Origin: an uncultured Arenicella sp.
GTDB taxonomy: Bacteria; Pseudomonadota; Gammaproteobacteria; Arenicellales; Arenicellaceae
Length of the DNA: 64,000 nt
Direction: 5' to 3'
Assembly: GCA_937974565.1 (NCBI GenBank)
Contig: CALJWL010000012.1
Location: 31,702 to 95,701, forward strand
The position numbers were made by a program, and so were the translations under genes. The notes under the pieces are model-generated. The model searched no databases. It was not told the DNA's origin and saw nothing but the letters and a program-made list of their open reading frames with translations. Each line of letters starts with the position of its first letter. The first letter of the stretch is position 1. Of the stretch, positions 36,751 through 46,847 are shown piece by piece.

Positions 36751-37545
36751 ATGAATTGCCTATTCAGCGAAATTGAGCAAATCATTCTTTGTAAAGACCC
36801 AACCGACAAAGTGAAAGCAACGCGGAATTTAGCCAAGGGCTTTATCAAAAAGCACATTGAGTATAAACGTCCGCCGCTGGAAATAACCTTGCCCGGTTAC
36901 CCTACTCGGCTGGCGCTTGTAGCACCACGCGCACTCAAAAGGCGGGGCATCGACACCCAAGAAGGGCGCAACGTTCTAATGCATGCCATCGCTCACATTG
37001 AGTTTAATGCAATCAATCTGGCGCTGGATGCCGCTTATAGATTCATCGATCAACCGTTTGACTACTACGTCGATTGGGTGAAAGTGGCCGACGATGAAGC
37101 ACGGCATTTTCAAATGATTCGTCGCTACCTCAATCTAAACGGGTGTGACTACGGCGACTATCCAGCCCATAACGGTTTATGGGACATGGCGGTTAAAACT
37201 CAGCATGACATCTTGGCGCGTATGGCTCTGGTGCCTCGCGTATTAGAAGCCCGCGGCTTGGATGTAACGCCCGGCATGATTCGGCGGCTTGACGGTGCCG
37301 GCGACACCGAGGCCGTGGAAATTCTAAACATCATCTATCAGGATGAAATTCAGCACGTTGACATTGGTTCAAAATGGTTTTTTCACCACTGCGCCTTACG
37401 CGAGTTAGAACCCAGGACGGCTTTTATTAGCATGATAGAAAAGCACATGCACGGTGAACTGCGTGGTCCATTTAACGTTGAAGCCCGCCTGAAGGCCGGC
37501 TTTGATAAGATAGAAATGCAGCAATTAGAGTCTAAATACAGTTAA
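36751..37545 (+). CDS. DUF455 ferritin-like protein
   Basis: A 264-residue helical protein matching DUF455 (ferritin-like fold). Possible di-iron ligands are visible as H-A-I-A-H-I-E-F-N-A-I (Glu and His), D-D-E-A-R-H-F-Q-M-I and Q-D-E-I-Q-H-V-D-I-G, the repeated E-x-x-H pattern of ferritin-like diiron proteins. An oxygen-dependent hydroxylase or oxidase activity is plausible, but the substrate is not established. It follows prmC by 30 bases on the same strand, preceded by an AGGAGA ribosome-binding site. Confidence 0.8.
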   Translation: MNCLFSEIEQIILCKDPTDKVKATRNLAKGFIKKHIEYKRPPLEITLPGYPTRLALVAPRALKRRGIDTQEGRNVLMHAIAHIEFNAINLALDAAYRFIDQPFDYYVDWVKVADDEARHFQMIRRYLNLNGCDYGDYPAHNGLWDMAVKTQHDILARMALVPRVLEARGLDVTPGMIRRLDGAGDTEAVEILNIIYQDEIQHVDIGSKWFFHHCALRELEPRTAFISMIEKHMHGELRGPFNVEARLKAGFDKIEMQQLESKYS

Positions 37546-37782
37546 GCTGGTCAAGGTAGAAATAAACTCAACCTATTTCGTTCTGTGAGCTTCGCAGTCT
37601 TAACCTCTGAATAACGAAATTTACACTGCGCGGTCAAGTCCTGTAAACTAATGCGCGGAGTGAGCTTTTCACCCCGTTCAATCTCAATCTACGCTGATTT
37701 ACAGGTTGGGCTTTGATAAAATGGAAATGAGCGCGGCCAATAGTGCCATAAAACACTTAATACCAAAGGAAGAATTAAACAC

Positions 37783-39735
37783 ATGTTTTCAAGACTTATC
37801 GCCATGACCTGGGTCACCGCCCTCACCATTTCGGCATTTTCTTTTGTAAGCAACGCAAACCCATTACCGGCAAAAGCGTTTGCCAGCTTACCCGACATAA
37901 CACAGGTCACGCTCTCACCTGATGGGACAAAAGTTGCCTCACTTCAACGCTATGAACACAAGGGTACAGCTGGGGTGTTGCTGAATGTCTTCAATTTTAA
38001 AACGCGTGAGAACAAAACGCTGACGTCTTCGGATAACTCTAAGTTTGTAATAGGGTGGATCACTTGGGCAAACAACAACGAAATTTTCGTGAGTACTCAT
38101 TACCCAACGAACTTCTCTCGCACGCCGACCACCCAAACTAACCTACTCAAATTTAATATCTCAGGTGGCGACCCACGCCATGTGATCCCCCCTCGTGTAT
38201 TTGAAAAAAATAATTACACCCCCTCTCGACAAGACAACATTATAGACATGATGCCAGAGAAGCCTGATGAAATACTGATATCAATCAGAACAGGCCACTA
38301 CGCAATCGCAACCAACGTGATGCGCGTAAATCTAAAAAGGAATAGCACCAAAATAATCCATAAAGCTCGTTCTGACACCTTAGATTGGATAACAGATCGT
38401 CAGAACAACGTTCGCATTGCTTACAAATTAAAGGACACAAAACTTAGATACGAATACCTTGCCGCTGGCAGCAAAGGCCCGTGGAGATCATTGTTTGAAT
38501 TCGAGGCATTTAGCTCTCAGGCCTCGAACCCTTTAGGTTTTGATGTAGACCCTAATATTCTGTATTTCAGCGCTTACCATGAAGGGCGTAAAGCTGTATT
38601 TAAAATGGATTTAAGCAATGACACTTCATCCAAAGAACTCGTGTTCAGCAACAAGGAGTATGACATTAATGGCTCCTTGGTTTTTTCCGAGCTGGCAAAC
38701 AAAGTTGTTGGTATTCGCCACAATGTCGGTAACAGCCATTACTTCTGGGATTCCAGCTTTAATAATATTGCGAATTCCATTGATAGCGCACTGCCAAACA
38801 CCGTTAATCACATTATCGACTTTTCGAAAGACGAACGCCGCTTTTTAATTCTAGCCACCAGTGATAATGACCCAGGGACTTACTACGTATGGGATCGCGA
38901 TTCGCGTCGCATGAACGCCATTGCGCTTAGGTATAATAAGTTAACTTCCGAGTTAATGGCTGAAAAGCAGCCGATTGAGTACCATGCTAGAGATGGGCTT
39001 AAAATTGAAGGCTTTTTGACCAGACCCAATACCAAGCCCAACAATAGTCAAGATGAGCCTGGGCCAGCGATTATATTTCCTCATGGCGGCCCCATCAGCC
39101 ATGACGGGAATGGTTTTGACTACTGGACTCAGTTTTTTGCCAACCAAGGATACACTGTGTTACAAATGAACTTTAGAGGCTCTTCAGGGTACGGTCATAG
39201 CTTTATGGCATCAGGCCTAAAAGATTGGGGAGGGAAGATGCAAACCGACGTTGAAGACGGCACTCGATGGCTTATAGATCAAGGCATTGCGGATCCCAAT
39301 AGAGTTTGCATTGTCGGAGCCAGCTACGGGGGTTATGCGGCGCTAATGGAGGCAGCGAATAATAGCGACCTGTATCAGTGTGCCGTGAGCTTCGCGGGAG
39401 TCACGGATTTACGAAAGCTCATTAAAAACTCACGAAAATATATTAATCACAAGATCGTTAAAGAACAGGTTGGGTCGAACATGGGAGAATTAAAAAAGCG
39501 GTCACCTGTGGTGTACAGCAGTGAAATTGACATACCAGTGATGCTGGCCCATGGAGACAAAGACACTGTCGTTCCGGTAGCTCACAGCCATAAAATGCAT
39601 AAAGCGCTGAAAAAACACGGTAAAAAAGTGACGTATTTCGAGTACGAAAACGGAACCCATTATCTAAGCAATGAAAAGCACCGCATATCATTGTTCGAGA
39701 GCATGGCCACATTTTTAGCCACTTATCTAAAATAG
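37783..39735 (+). CDS. S9 family prolyl-oligopeptidase-type peptidase
   Basis: A 650-residue secreted peptidase of the acylaminoacyl/dipeptidyl-aminopeptidase group. A signal peptide ends near residue 27 (S-N-A-N-P). The middle is a WD/beta-propeller-like region, and the C-terminal alpha/beta-hydrolase domain begins near residue 405. The catalytic Ser is in G-A-S-Y-G-G-Y-A-A-L, the Asp in H-G-D-K-D-T-V-V-P, and the His in N-G-T-H-Y-L. Ahead of the nucleophile stands H-G-G-P, the oxyanion-hole segment. It probably removes short peptides in the periplasm. The gene stands alone, with a probable AAGGAAG ribosome-binding site. Confidence 0.9.
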   Translation: MFSRLIAMTWVTALTISAFSFVSNANPLPAKAFASLPDITQVTLSPDGTKVASLQRYEHKGTAGVLLNVFNFKTRENKTLTSSDNSKFVIGWITWANNNEIFVSTHYPTNFSRTPTTQTNLLKFNISGGDPRHVIPPRVFEKNNYTPSRQDNIIDMMPEKPDEILISIRTGHYAIATNVMRVNLKRNSTKIIHKARSDTLDWITDRQNNVRIAYKLKDTKLRYEYLAAGSKGPWRSLFEFEAFSSQASNPLGFDVDPNILYFSAYHEGRKAVFKMDLSNDTSSKELVFSNKEYDINGSLVFSELANKVVGIRHNVGNSHYFWDSSFNNIANSIDSALPNTVNHIIDFSKDERRFLILATSDNDPGTYYVWDRDSRRMNAIALRYNKLTSELMAEKQPIEYHARDGLKIEGFLTRPNTKPNNSQDEPGPAIIFPHGGPISHDGNGFDYWTQFFANQGYTVLQMNFRGSSGYGHSFMASGLKDWGGKMQTDVEDGTRWLIDQGIADPNRVCIVGASYGGYAALMEAANNSDLYQCAVSFAGVTDLRKLIKNSRKYINHKIVKEQVGSNMGELKKRSPVVYSSEIDIPVMLAHGDKDTVVPVAHSHKMHKALKKHGKKVTYFEYENGTHYLSNEKHRISLFESMATFLATYLK

Positions 39736-39802
39736 CCTAATAACTTACAGCGGCCTTAACATGGGGCGCCCCCTTAAATATCAACAACTAGAATGGACAC
39801 TC

Positions 39803-40759
39803 ATGAAGAATAAACACAGTTTAATCGCATTGTATTGGATGGTTATCTTGGCAAGCATTCAATCAACGTCAGCATTAGCCCAAGAGGCGCTGGCGACCGA
39901 CGAAACACCAGATACATCACTCACAGAAGAACAACTCAACCCCGAACAGCAAGAGTATATCAATTGGGCAAGCGGTATCTGGGAAGCACTGGATCGGCAA
40001 AAAGGGGAAGTCAAAATTCCGTCGGCAAATGTTTCCTTTACGGTTCCTGATAACTTCTATTTTTTGAACCCCAACGACGCTGAAAAAGTATTGGTGGAGG
40101 TTTGGGGCAATCCCCCGGGTAACGCCGTACTCGGAATGCTGTTTCCTGAAGAATTTACGCCGTTTGATGAAAATGCATGGGCCGTAACCGTGCAATACGA
40201 AGCAGACGGCTACGTATCGGACGATGATGCGGCTGACATCGATTACTCAGACTTGCTAAAAGACATGAAAGCCGACACACGCGAAGCAAGCAAACAGAGA
40301 GTGGCCCAAGGTTATGAAACCATCGAGCTGGTGGGTTGGGCTGCTGAACCATTCTACAATCAGCAAACACATAAAATGCACTGGGCCAAAGAAATAAAAT
40401 TTGGCGCTGACACCAACACGCTTAACTATAACGTTCGTGCTTTAGGGCGCCGAGGCGTGTTAATACTCAATTTTATTGCTGACATCGATCAAAAAGAACT
40501 GATTGCCGCTAATTTAGATACAGTGATGGCGATGGCCGAGTTTGATCAAGGTGCGCGCTACGATGATTTTGAGCCGGGCGTAGACAAAGTAGCGGCGTAT
40601 GGTTTAGGTGCATTAGTCGCAGGCAAAGTCCTTGCCAAAACAGGCTTATTGGCGGCCTTACTGATTTTCTTAAAGAAGTTTGGCGTGTTTATTGTGATTG
40701 GGTTAGCGGCTTTGCTTCGCAAATTTTTCAGAAAGAAGCCCTCTGTTTCCGACGAATAA
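39803..40759 (+). CDS. DUF2167 membrane protein
   Basis: A protein of about 318 residues from the ATG at 39803, with a signal peptide ending L-A-Q-E-A near residue 27, a periplasmic domain of about 230 residues, and one or two C-terminal transmembrane helices with a basic end. The domain shows the DUF2167 features G-x-x-x-L-x-x-A-x-V-S-F-T-V-P-D-N-F-Y-F-L, V-E-V-W-G-N-P-P-G, W-A-V-T-V-Q-Y and G-W-A-A-E-P-F-Y-x-x-x-T-H-K-M-H-W-A-K-E. Function is unknown. It begins 68 bases after the S9 peptidase on the same strand and may be co-transcribed with it. Confidence 0.8.
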   Translation: MKNKHSLIALYWMVILASIQSTSALAQEALATDETPDTSLTEEQLNPEQQEYINWASGIWEALDRQKGEVKIPSANVSFTVPDNFYFLNPNDAEKVLVEVWGNPPGNAVLGMLFPEEFTPFDENAWAVTVQYEADGYVSDDDAADIDYSDLLKDMKADTREASKQRVAQGYETIELVGWAAEPFYNQQTHKMHWAKEIKFGADTNTLNYNVRALGRRGVLILNFIADIDQKELIAANLDTVMAMAEFDQGARYDDFEPGVDKVAAYGLGALVAGKVLAKTGLLAALLIFLKKFGVFIVIGLAALLRKFFRKKPSVSDE

Positions 40760-40789
40760 ACCCAACACTTAAAGTACAATAACCAAACC

Positions 40790-40827
40790 AACCTTTGATC
40801 AAATGAACGTCAGTTTGATCAAAGGTT
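40790..40827. terminator. Bidirectional hairpin between convergent genes
   Basis: AACCTTTGATCAAA (40790-40803) and TTTGATCAAAGGTT (40814-40827) are perfect 14-base inverted copies around a 10-base loop. It lies between the converging DUF2167 and FKBP genes, 30 bases after the first and about 100 after the second. It has A/T-rich flanks but no long T-run, and probably terminates both. Confidence 0.65.
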
Positions 40828-40928
40828 ACCTAAATAAAAATCAGACACACTACCCTCATTAATAGATAAGTTTTAATGCAGGTTTACAGAGAAAAACGAG
40901 TGCCTAAAACAACAATATTAGTATTGGA

Positions 40929-41411
40929 TTAGTGTTGGTGTCCACCTTGGCCATGAACATGCCCGTGATCAATTTCTTCCTGGCTGGCATCACGAATTTC
41001 TGAAATCGATACCTCAAAGTGCAGTTCCTGACCGGCTAAAGGGTGGTTACCATCAACGGTAACCGTGGCGTCATCCATGGAGGTTACAACAACAGGAACT
41101 GGCCCCTGCTCTGTTTCCGCTTGAAAACGCATGCCCACTTCAACTTTATCAATCTCGTCACCAAACGCTTCACGCGGCACCGTTTGAATTAAAGCATCAA
41201 CCGGCATTCCATACCCTTTTTCAGGCGCCACAACAGCGGATACATTATCGCCTACCGTTTTGCCAACCAGCTGTTCTTCAAGGCCGATAATAATATTGCC
41301 CGCTCCATGCAAGTAAACCAAAGGGTCTTGCCCTTTTGACGAATCCAACACGTCACCTTCGACGTTTTTTAGCTCGTAATGCATAGTAACAACGGAATTT
41401 ACTTTAATCAT
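40929..41411 (-). CDS. SlyD-like FKBP-type peptidyl-prolyl isomerase
   Basis: A 160-residue FKBP-domain isomerase with the SlyD layout: a split FKBP domain interrupted by the insert-in-flap chaperone domain (about residues 70-125). A short His-rich tail follows (H-G-H-V-H-G-Q-G-G-H-Q-H) that could bind nickel or zinc. Landmarks are V-V-T-M-H-Y-E-L-K, L-V-Y-L-H-G-A-G-N-I-I-I-G-L-E and D-G-N-H-P-L-A-G-Q-E-L-H-F. It is cytoplasmic. The gene stands alone. Confidence 0.92.
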   Translation of the reverse strand: MIKVNSVVTMHYELKNVEGDVLDSSKGQDPLVYLHGAGNIIIGLEEQLVGKTVGDNVSAVVAPEKGYGMPVDALIQTVPREAFGDEIDKVEVGMRFQAETEQGPVPVVVTSMDDATVTVDGNHPLAGQELHFEVSISEIRDASQEEIDHGHVHGQGGHQH

Positions 41412-41573
41412 GACACATCTCTTTTAAAGCCCCACTGGGCCTGGATTTTAAACCGCGTCAGCGCTTACAACGCTTATAACTGCGGCGGTAGTTTAGGTAG
41501 TACTGCGCTTTAACGCTGTTTATTTTGTCTTTTTGGCGAAGTTATTTGACTCAAGTTTGTTTATAACTTGCGA

Positions 41574-43187
41574 TTATTTCTCTTCATGATAATCGTCATC
41601 GACGTTTACATCCCAAATTTTATCGCGATCAATTTCACCAGAAACAATTGCTTGAGCGGCATATCGCGCTGTGAGCATCGAGTGATCTTGGTTATTGTAT
41701 CGATGCATGCCATTTCGACCCACTAAAAACAAATTATCAAACCCGTCGAGGTATTCTCGCACTACGCTAAAATCATCGTAGCTGCCAAAGTAAGCAGGGT
41801 AGGTCTTTTCTACTTTATGTACGGTGTGATCAAGAACATCGTCAGCGTCAATCAAGCCAATCGTTTCGAGTTCTGAAATGGCAAGTTTAGTTAATTCTTG
41901 CTCGTTCATTTTCCAAAGGTCGTCTTCTTCATTACAAAAATATTCTAAACCCAACCAAACCGTGTCTTTATCAGCAACCAAATGAGGAGACCAGTTATTA
42001 AATATCTGTAAACGACCGATTTGCACTTCTGGTTCTTGAATGTAAATCCAGTTGTCTGGCAACATTTCAGTATCGCTGCCATCGGTGTATTTGCTCTTCT
42101 TTAACTTTTTAAGCAACACGCCCAAAGTAATGAAGTCTCGATACACCAAGCCTTCAGCAACCTCTTTCACATCGTTAGGAGCTTCTGGCATCATGCGCAC
42201 TAGGTGCTTTACCGGCATGGTTGAAACAAAGTAATCGGAATCAACCCAAGACTCTTCTTGAGTTTCGATGTTCAACACCTTGGTACGCTGAATGCGTTTA
42301 TTATCATAATCGACTTCTAAACCCGTAACACGATGCTTGAGTTCCACAGATGCCCCTTGAGCCTGAACTTTTGTAGCAACAATCTCCCACATTTGGCCTG
42401 GCCCAAACTGAGGGTAGAGGAACTTTTCGATCAAACTGGTCTCAACGTTCTTCTGGCGAAACGAGTTATTCTGGAACCGTGAGAACAGCGCATGCTTGAT
42501 CGCCGAAACAATAGACAAGCCTTTAATGCGCTGCGCGCCCCACTCGGCACTAATTTTATGACACTCAATGCCCCAGACTTTCTCAGTATAATCTTTGAAA
42601 AATGTGCGGTACAACGTTTTACCAAAGCGGTTAATCAAAAAGTCTTCTAGGTTTTTTTCTTCGCGAATCGGGAATACCCGAGACCAAACATAGGCCACAC
42701 CAATTTTCGCCATCCGCACGACGCCAAGATTTTTAATGGTTTCGATGCTTAAACTGATTGGGTAATCGAAAAATTTACGCAAAAAGTAAATGCGAGAAAG
42801 ACGGTTACGAAGCAACATCTTCCCCATTAACCCATCAGTCTCCGCTGCCTTCTCTGAATGAGATTTGCCACTAATAATGCGAGTTTTATTTTGGTAAGTT
42901 ATTTCCTCTTCTTCAGCAAAGTCATACGACATGTGCTGTGCCCACCAATCCATCACCCAATCGGACTTAGAGAAAAAGCGGTGGCCCCCAATATCCATGC
43001 GGTTACCTTTGTAGTTGACCGTCTTTGAAATACCGCCTACCTGAATGTCTTGCTCATACAACACAGGCTCAAAGTCTTTATCGTCTAACATCTGTGACTC
43101 TTGCAACACTTCGTAAGCAAGAGTCAAACCCGCAGGCCCAGCACCCGCGATTACCACTTTTTGTTTATTATTTGAGCTTTCAGTCAT
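41574..43187 (-). CDS. NAD(P)/FAD-dependent oxidoreductase, UDP-galactopyranose-mutase-like
   Basis: A 537-residue flavoprotein with an N-terminal dinucleotide-binding motif [15 protein letters not shown] near residue 13. The next segment ([20 protein letters not shown]) is like those of UDP-galactopyranose mutase and protoporphyrinogen-oxidase-type amine oxidases. The C-terminal [18 protein letters not shown] motif is usual in the glycosylation-linked members of this family. It overlaps gtrA by four bases, and faces a large YfhO-like membrane protein. A role in surface-sugar or lipid-linked-sugar metabolism is inferred from these neighbours. Confidence 0.75.
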   Translation of the reverse strand: MTESSNNKQKVVIAGAGPAGLTLAYEVLQESQMLDDKDFEPVLYEQDIQVGGISKTVNYKGNRMDIGGHRFFSKSDWVMDWWAQHMSYDFAEEEEITYQNKTRIISGKSHSEKAAETDGLMGKMLLRNRLSRIYFLRKFFDYPISLSIETIKNLGVVRMAKIGVAYVWSRVFPIREEKNLEDFLINRFGKTLYRTFFKDYTEKVWGIECHKISAEWGAQRIKGLSIVSAIKHALFSRFQNNSFRQKNVETSLIEKFLYPQFGPGQMWEIVATKVQAQGASVELKHRVTGLEVDYDNKRIQRTKVLNIETQEESWVDSDYFVSTMPVKHLVRMMPEAPNDVKEVAEGLVYRDFITLGVLLKKLKKSKYTDGSDTEMLPDNWIYIQEPEVQIGRLQIFNNWSPHLVADKDTVWLGLEYFCNEEDDLWKMNEQELTKLAISELETIGLIDADDVLDHTVHKVEKTYPAYFGSYDDFSVVREYLDGFDNLFLVGRNGMHRYNNQDHSMLTARYAAQAIVSGEIDRDKIWDVNVDDDYHEEK

Positions 43188-43618
43188 TTTTTCTTTATCG
43201 CTAAATCAGGGTCGTTAAACACGAACATCCCCCTGACAAAAAAGTTAAACCAGAACACCGTAAGTGCCGAGCAGGCCTTCGCCAATAATAACGCGAGACC
43301 CAGCAAGTCCACGCCCAAATATAAAATACAGTGGTTTAATATCAGGCCGAGTATGCCAACCAAGAAAAACAAGCCAAAGGTGGTATTAGCCGAGCGACCG
43401 CTCTGGTCGTCAAAAACAAGGGTTACCGACATAATATAGGTAACCAGACACCCCATTGTAAACCCAATGCTCGCGGCGAGTAGATAATGCAAACCAATCA
43501 CGTTGGCGAGCCACATCATTACCCCAACATCAACGCCCAAAGCAACGGCGCTACTAAAGCCATAGCGCAACATCTTTTTAAGCATGGCAAGGTTACGTGG
43601 CGTAGCAGGCAGAGGCAT
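43184..43618 (-). CDS. GtrA-family membrane protein
   Basis: A 144-residue protein with four transmembrane helices and the GtrA pattern ([15 protein letters not shown] at the start; [13 protein letters not shown] at the end). GtrA proteins are thought to help flip polyprenyl-phosphate sugars across the inner membrane. The gene overlaps the flavoprotein gene, so both are translated together. Confidence 0.85.
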   Translation of the reverse strand: MPLPATPRNLAMLKKMLRYGFSSAVALGVDVGVMMWLANVIGLHYLLAASIGFTMGCLVTYIMSVTLVFDDQSGRSANTTFGLFFLVGILGLILNHCILYLGVDLLGLALLLAKACSALTVFWFNFFVRGMFVFNDPDLAIKKK

Positions 43619-43818
43619 CTGTTTTTAGTAGTACATTAGTAGGCAATCGTAAAACACCAGCGTTGATAGGCATCAGCGCTCATACAACGATTCGAGGGCG
43701 AGATAATAAACAAAAACGCAGCTAAGTTATAGCGTATAAATGCCAAACTGTTCACTCAAAAGCCAGACATGAGCTATTATCCGCCAGTAATCTACCGGCA
43801 CTCTAAATAAAGAATAGA

Positions 43819-46659
43819 ATGAATAGCTTTTTCTCCAACAAAGATCGTTCCTTTGCGGGCAATTCTCCTTTCTATCCCGTTGATCAGTCTGCGTTAGTTA
43901 AAAGCGGCTTTTGGTGGGCGGCTTTTGCTCTAATTGCGCTATTTTGGTGTTTCCAACCCGACTTATTTCTACTCAAAGTAAGCCCCATGGTTGGCGACTT
44001 GTGGAGTAATAAAGATGCCGTTGTCAGTTGGATGGCGTTTATGCCGTCACTAAGGGAGTTTCGTTATGAGTTGTTTGAACATGGAAATATTCTTTGGTCT
44101 AACCTACGCGGCATGGGGCAACCCATGTTGGGCAATGGTGTTCAAGGGGCACCACTGTTCCCCTTATCGTTAGCGCTAATTTGGCTACCCGATCAAATTT
44201 TTTGGTCGGTGATGCCCATGGCGAGAATCATCTTGATTGGCCTGATGCTGTTTTTAATAGCTCGCAACATTTTCAAGCTGCCATGGGCGGCAGCGCTTAT
44301 TTTCGCTCTACTGGCGGGCTACAATTTGAATGTGTTCCGCTGGATCAATCACCCTTGGAGTAACGGCGCGCTGGCTGGGGTCTGGTATTTTTATTTTCTG
44401 CTGAGAGTCAGTCTGCCGAGTGAACTTAGCCACCGCAGACAACAGTGGCATGCGGTTGGTTTGGTCATCGGCATCATTGCCATGGTCACCAATGGTTTTC
44501 CAGAAGCCGCGGCCCTGTTCGCTCTTATCATTGCGTTCATTTATATCGCGGTAATGCTGGCGGAATTTTCCGCACTAAAAGCAAACTTTTGGATGCTATG
44601 CCAGCGCCTGGCGTTGCTGCATTTTGTTGGCTTCGGTTTGTCCGCCATCCAAATTATCGCCTTGCTTGAGTATATTGAATACACCGGTGTAATGGGCCTA
44701 AGAAAAGGGTTTATAAGTGGCGCGTGGAAGCCCGAAGATGCGTACCCGTACACCTTGTCGCAACTGTCTTTGTTCTGGAAAACTGAAGCCCAACGACGTT
44801 ACATCAGCTTTACAGTAGGAACAGTCGGTGGCTTTTTGGCGTTACAAGGTTTATTAACACTGATTCTGGATAGCAAACGCGTAGGTAAGTTAGCCGTTAG
44901 CGTGGCGATCGGCTTTCTTTTGACGATGGCTCTTTTCGTCGTAAAAGGGTTTGGCTTGTCGTCAACCGTCGAATGGCTATTCAGCAAAACGCCCGTGTTG
45001 GACGTCAGCCATTTTCCACTGTACTTCTCACCGTTATTTTATTTTGGCAGTGCCTATTTTGCTGCACTTGGGCTGGCCACTTATTATCTGGCACCACGAG
45101 AGAGCCGCGCCTACCACGTTGTAAGAGCCATTTGGGCATTGGCCAGTTTAGTGATACTCGTTAGAGCGGTTGAAGGGGCCGCCCAGTTATTTTTTCAGAT
45201 GAAACCGCGAGGATTTTGGATCAACCAACTGCATGGAGAGCCGTTTCACTTTCTATGGTTTGTGCTAATAATCGCCGGAGGTTTGATTGCCTTTCACGTA
45301 ATGCATGCGTTGAAAATCAACGCATTAATTAAATTTTTGCCGTATAAGTTTATTGCCATTCTCGGCAGTCTATTAGCCGTAACCGGTATTGGCTTAGAAC
45401 AAGCACATACGGTGAGGGCGAAGTTCGCCAACACCGAACACCCAAAACTGTTCAGGTCAGCGGAAGAGTTTAAGGCGCTGGAGACCGCGATAGAAAAGTC
45501 GGGCATGGCAAAACATGAATTCAGAACTCGCGATGAATCAGGGTTGTACGTGCAAAAAGGCATCGCAACACTGGATAACGGCGTTTCAGCCATGCTGCCC
45601 GGAGAGTTAAGAGCCGTAAGAAAAGCGCTCTATCACGCGCCATACGGCGGTTACGTGGCACTTAAAAATCAACGACATCCATGGTCTGGCTGGTTACTCT
45701 CGAACAACATGAGTACAGTACACTCAACCCCGTTCTCAGAACCCGATTGGAGTGATTATCAAGCCTCAACAGACCTCAGCCCATCTTTAACTCGTAACCA
45801 AACGGAGTTTATTTTAAGACGGCAAAATCCACTGTATTTCTTTGCTCATATAGACAGCTTCGGCAAGCGAGGCACTGCCGTGATTTGGTTAAAGTTCGAC
45901 GATGGAAACGAGGTTCGTTGGCTCAAAGCAAACACAGGAAGTCAAACCGAAAAAATAGTGGATGGAAAGACCCAAATTCGCACACTCTGGCGAGTCAGAC
46001 AACCGCTTAGAGCCCTAGATGGAAAGTCATATATGGTAACGTTAAGAGTGGTAAACCAAAGCAATAAAACCTACCAAGACCTACCGGCCATGCCGTTAGC
46101 GGTTGAAAATATTAATACAGATTCTCAATACACGGCCGTCAATGACGAGTTGTTGGTCGAATATGATGGCGGAGCCAGATCCATTTTCTTAGAGAAAAAC
46201 GCCATGCCACGCGCCTTTATTGCAAGCTCATGCGAAGTACACACAGACGCGTCAGAGACAGTGGCTTTCTTAAAGCAAGGCCTGTCCATGTTAAGTGGTC
46301 GCATCGCAATAAGTGAACCTGCGGATAAGCTTTGCAAGCAATACGTTAATACCCTGAAGCGCGTCGCTATTTTGAGTGACCGAGGGTCTGAACTCACGTT
46401 TGAATCGATCCAAGGCCCAGCACTACTGTACTTAAACGACAGTTATTACCCTGGGTGGAAAGCCGTTGACCAAAGCTCCGGCGAACACGTTAAGATATTA
46501 CGCGCAAATAACGCAATGCGAGCGGTCTATTTGCCAGAAGATAAACGCTACGCACTTAAAATGAAATACGCCCCACCTTGGTTGGTCTGGGTTTATCTGA
46601 TCACAATCTTATCCCTTGTGTTGTTTGTGTGGTTACTGATACGAATCGGCCGAACTTAG
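43819..46659 (+). CDS. Large YfhO-like GT-C-type membrane protein
   Basis: A 946-residue protein with about twelve transmembrane helices in the first 540 residues and a large periplasmic domain (about 540-915), ending with one further helix. The first periplasmic loop contains G-D-L-W-S-N-K-D-A-V (acidic pair), W-S-N-L-R-G-M-G-Q-P-M-L-G-N-G and P-L-F-P-L-S-L. This is the layout of YfhO-type and GT-C glycosyltransferases that use lipid-linked sugars. The C-terminal D-S-Y-Y-P-G-W-K-A-V motif is common in YfhO relatives. It is divergent from gtrA and the UGM-like gene, so these probably act together on envelope glycosylation. Confidence 0.75.
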   Translation: MNSFFSNKDRSFAGNSPFYPVDQSALVKSGFWWAAFALIALFWCFQPDLFLLKVSPMVGDLWSNKDAVVSWMAFMPSLREFRYELFEHGNILWSNLRGMGQPMLGNGVQGAPLFPLSLALIWLPDQIFWSVMPMARIILIGLMLFLIARNIFKLPWAAALIFALLAGYNLNVFRWINHPWSNGALAGVWYFYFLLRVSLPSELSHRRQQWHAVGLVIGIIAMVTNGFPEAAALFALIIAFIYIAVMLAEFSALKANFWMLCQRLALLHFVGFGLSAIQIIALLEYIEYTGVMGLRKGFISGAWKPEDAYPYTLSQLSLFWKTEAQRRYISFTVGTVGGFLALQGLLTLILDSKRVGKLAVSVAIGFLLTMALFVVKGFGLSSTVEWLFSKTPVLDVSHFPLYFSPLFYFGSAYFAALGLATYYLAPRESRAYHVVRAIWALASLVILVRAVEGAAQLFFQMKPRGFWINQLHGEPFHFLWFVLIIAGGLIAFHVMHALKINALIKFLPYKFIAILGSLLAVTGIGLEQAHTVRAKFANTEHPKLFRSAEEFKALETAIEKSGMAKHEFRTRDESGLYVQKGIATLDNGVSAMLPGELRAVRKALYHAPYGGYVALKNQRHPWSGWLLSNNMSTVHSTPFSEPDWSDYQASTDLSPSLTRNQTEFILRRQNPLYFFAHIDSFGKRGTAVIWLKFDDGNEVRWLKANTGSQTEKIVDGKTQIRTLWRVRQPLRALDGKSYMVTLRVVNQSNKTYQDLPAMPLAVENINTDSQYTAVNDELLVEYDGGARSIFLEKNAMPRAFIASSCEVHTDASETVAFLKQGLSMLSGRIAISEPADKLCKQYVNTLKRVAILSDRGSELTFESIQGPALLYLNDSYYPGWKAVDQSSGEHVKILRANNAMRAVYLPEDKRYALKMKYAPPWLVWVYLITILSLVLFVWLLIRIGRT

Positions 46660-46721
46660 CCGAGCTTAAAGTTCAATACAAACACGGTGCGCCTTGTTCA
46701 TGCAAAGGTGCGCATAAAAAA

Positions 46722-46755
46722 CCTAATCAAAGGCATGTTACTACCTTTGATTAGG
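46722..46755 (-). terminator. Rho-independent terminator of the radical SAM gene
   Basis: CCTAATCAAAGG (46722-46733) and CCTTTGATTAGG (46744-46755) pair perfectly around a 10-base loop. On the leftward strand the hairpin is followed directly by TTTTTT. It sits between converging genes and may also stop the rightward transcript, though no T-run follows in that direction. Confidence 0.85.
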
Positions 46756-46847
46756 CCTACCCCACCACGTTTCTTGTGCTTTCGACCCTACTCTACTAAC
46801 CCAAGAACTACAGAGTTCTTATAACAGTGGCTAACCCAGTATTAGTT

